Shown here piece after piece: positions 21,335 through 21,396 of a stretch of DNA of 21,396 nt. The stretch spans positions 1-21,396 of the IMG/VR virus record IMGVR_UViG_3300010354_000817, one strand, 5' to 3'. Origin of the DNA: a virus. Under the pieces are notes generated by a model. The model saw nothing but the letters and a program-made list of their open reading frames with translations. It was not told the origin of the DNA and did not search any database. The position numbers and the translations under genes are program-made. Every line of letters begins with the position of its first letter. Within the stretch, counting starts at the first letter, position 1.

Positions 21335-21396
21335 ATGGCTCTACCTGGCGTTAAAACAATAGTAAAAGATCGCTTTTATAGCATCTCAAGACAGGA
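21335..21396 (+). CDS. Tail sheath protein (5' end only)
   Basis: The first 20 codons are visible and the gene runs off the right edge. The opening MALPGVKTIVKDRFYSIS matches the characteristic start of many contractile-tail sheath proteins, in which 'ALPGVKT' is followed by a DRFY element and a SR dipeptide. The assignment supports a contractile tail for the phage and makes the gene at 18860 a second sheath-type protein. The binding site and leader before it are strong. The rest of the protein cannot be judged here. Confidence 0.75.
   Translation, partial: MALPGVKTIVKDRFYSISRQ

Noticed and set aside
1-21396. CRISPR array, tRNA genes, integrase or attachment sites
   Set aside because: I looked for regular spacer-repeat spacing, cloverleaf-like segments and recombinase motifs and saw none.

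Overview
This window is part of the structural (late) region of a tailed double-stranded DNA phage with a contractile tail. Every gene I can support lies on the + strand, genes are tightly packed (many ATGA or TAATG overlaps), and the products are recognisable virion parts: a decoration-like protein, a major capsid protein, a long run of tail-fibre or adhesin proteins, neck proteins, a sheath-like protein, and the first residues of a tail sheath at the right edge. No integrase, repressor, tRNA or replication gene is present. The host cannot be read from this stretch. The AT-rich coding, the fibre families and the phage halogenase plus 2-oxoglutarate (2OG)/Fe(II) oxygenases resemble phages from aquatic bacteria, including cyanophages, but that is a resemblance only.

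Layout. Positions 2-1789 hold the end of a decoration-like gene and the major capsid protein, in more GC-rich codons than the rest. A strong intrinsic terminator at 1837-1874, preceded by a second perfect hairpin, closes this unit. Positions 1924-11505 hold about fourteen fibre, adhesin or baseplate-accessory proteins built from a few recurring modules. They include two IKR-type N-termini, two 'PGV-TSTTRP' N-termini, two copies of a small 112-117 residue beta protein, and two related glycine-rich proteins. The larger glycine-rich protein carries an extraordinary histidine-rich segment (46 His in 167 residues). A 54-codon gene at 7062-7226 with a tail-fibre-assembly-like C-terminus sits between two fibre genes.

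Positions 11519-17183 form an enzyme cassette directly behind the histidine-rich protein: two small unknown proteins, a 2OG/Fe(II) oxygenase, two small proteins, a methyltransferase-like protein, a flavin-dependent tryptophan-halogenase-family protein with its catalytic Lys and Glu, a conserved-looking unknown protein, a second 2OG/Fe(II) oxygenase and a three-helix membrane protein. Overlaps suggest much of it is translated as a unit. The most interesting reading is a chemical-modification module (hydroxylation, halogenation, possibly methylation) that is co-expressed with tail fibres and may act on the virion surface or on a host metabolite. That is an inference.

Positions 17212-21396 return to the core virion: an unknown small protein, an Ig-like plus head-tail-adaptor-like protein, a head-closure-like protein, a sheath-like protein with its own Ig-like N-terminal domain, a tail-completion-like protein, and the start of a second sheath gene. 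The fibre and enzyme block is therefore placed between the capsid gene and the neck genes, and two sheath-type genes lie within 3 kb of each other.
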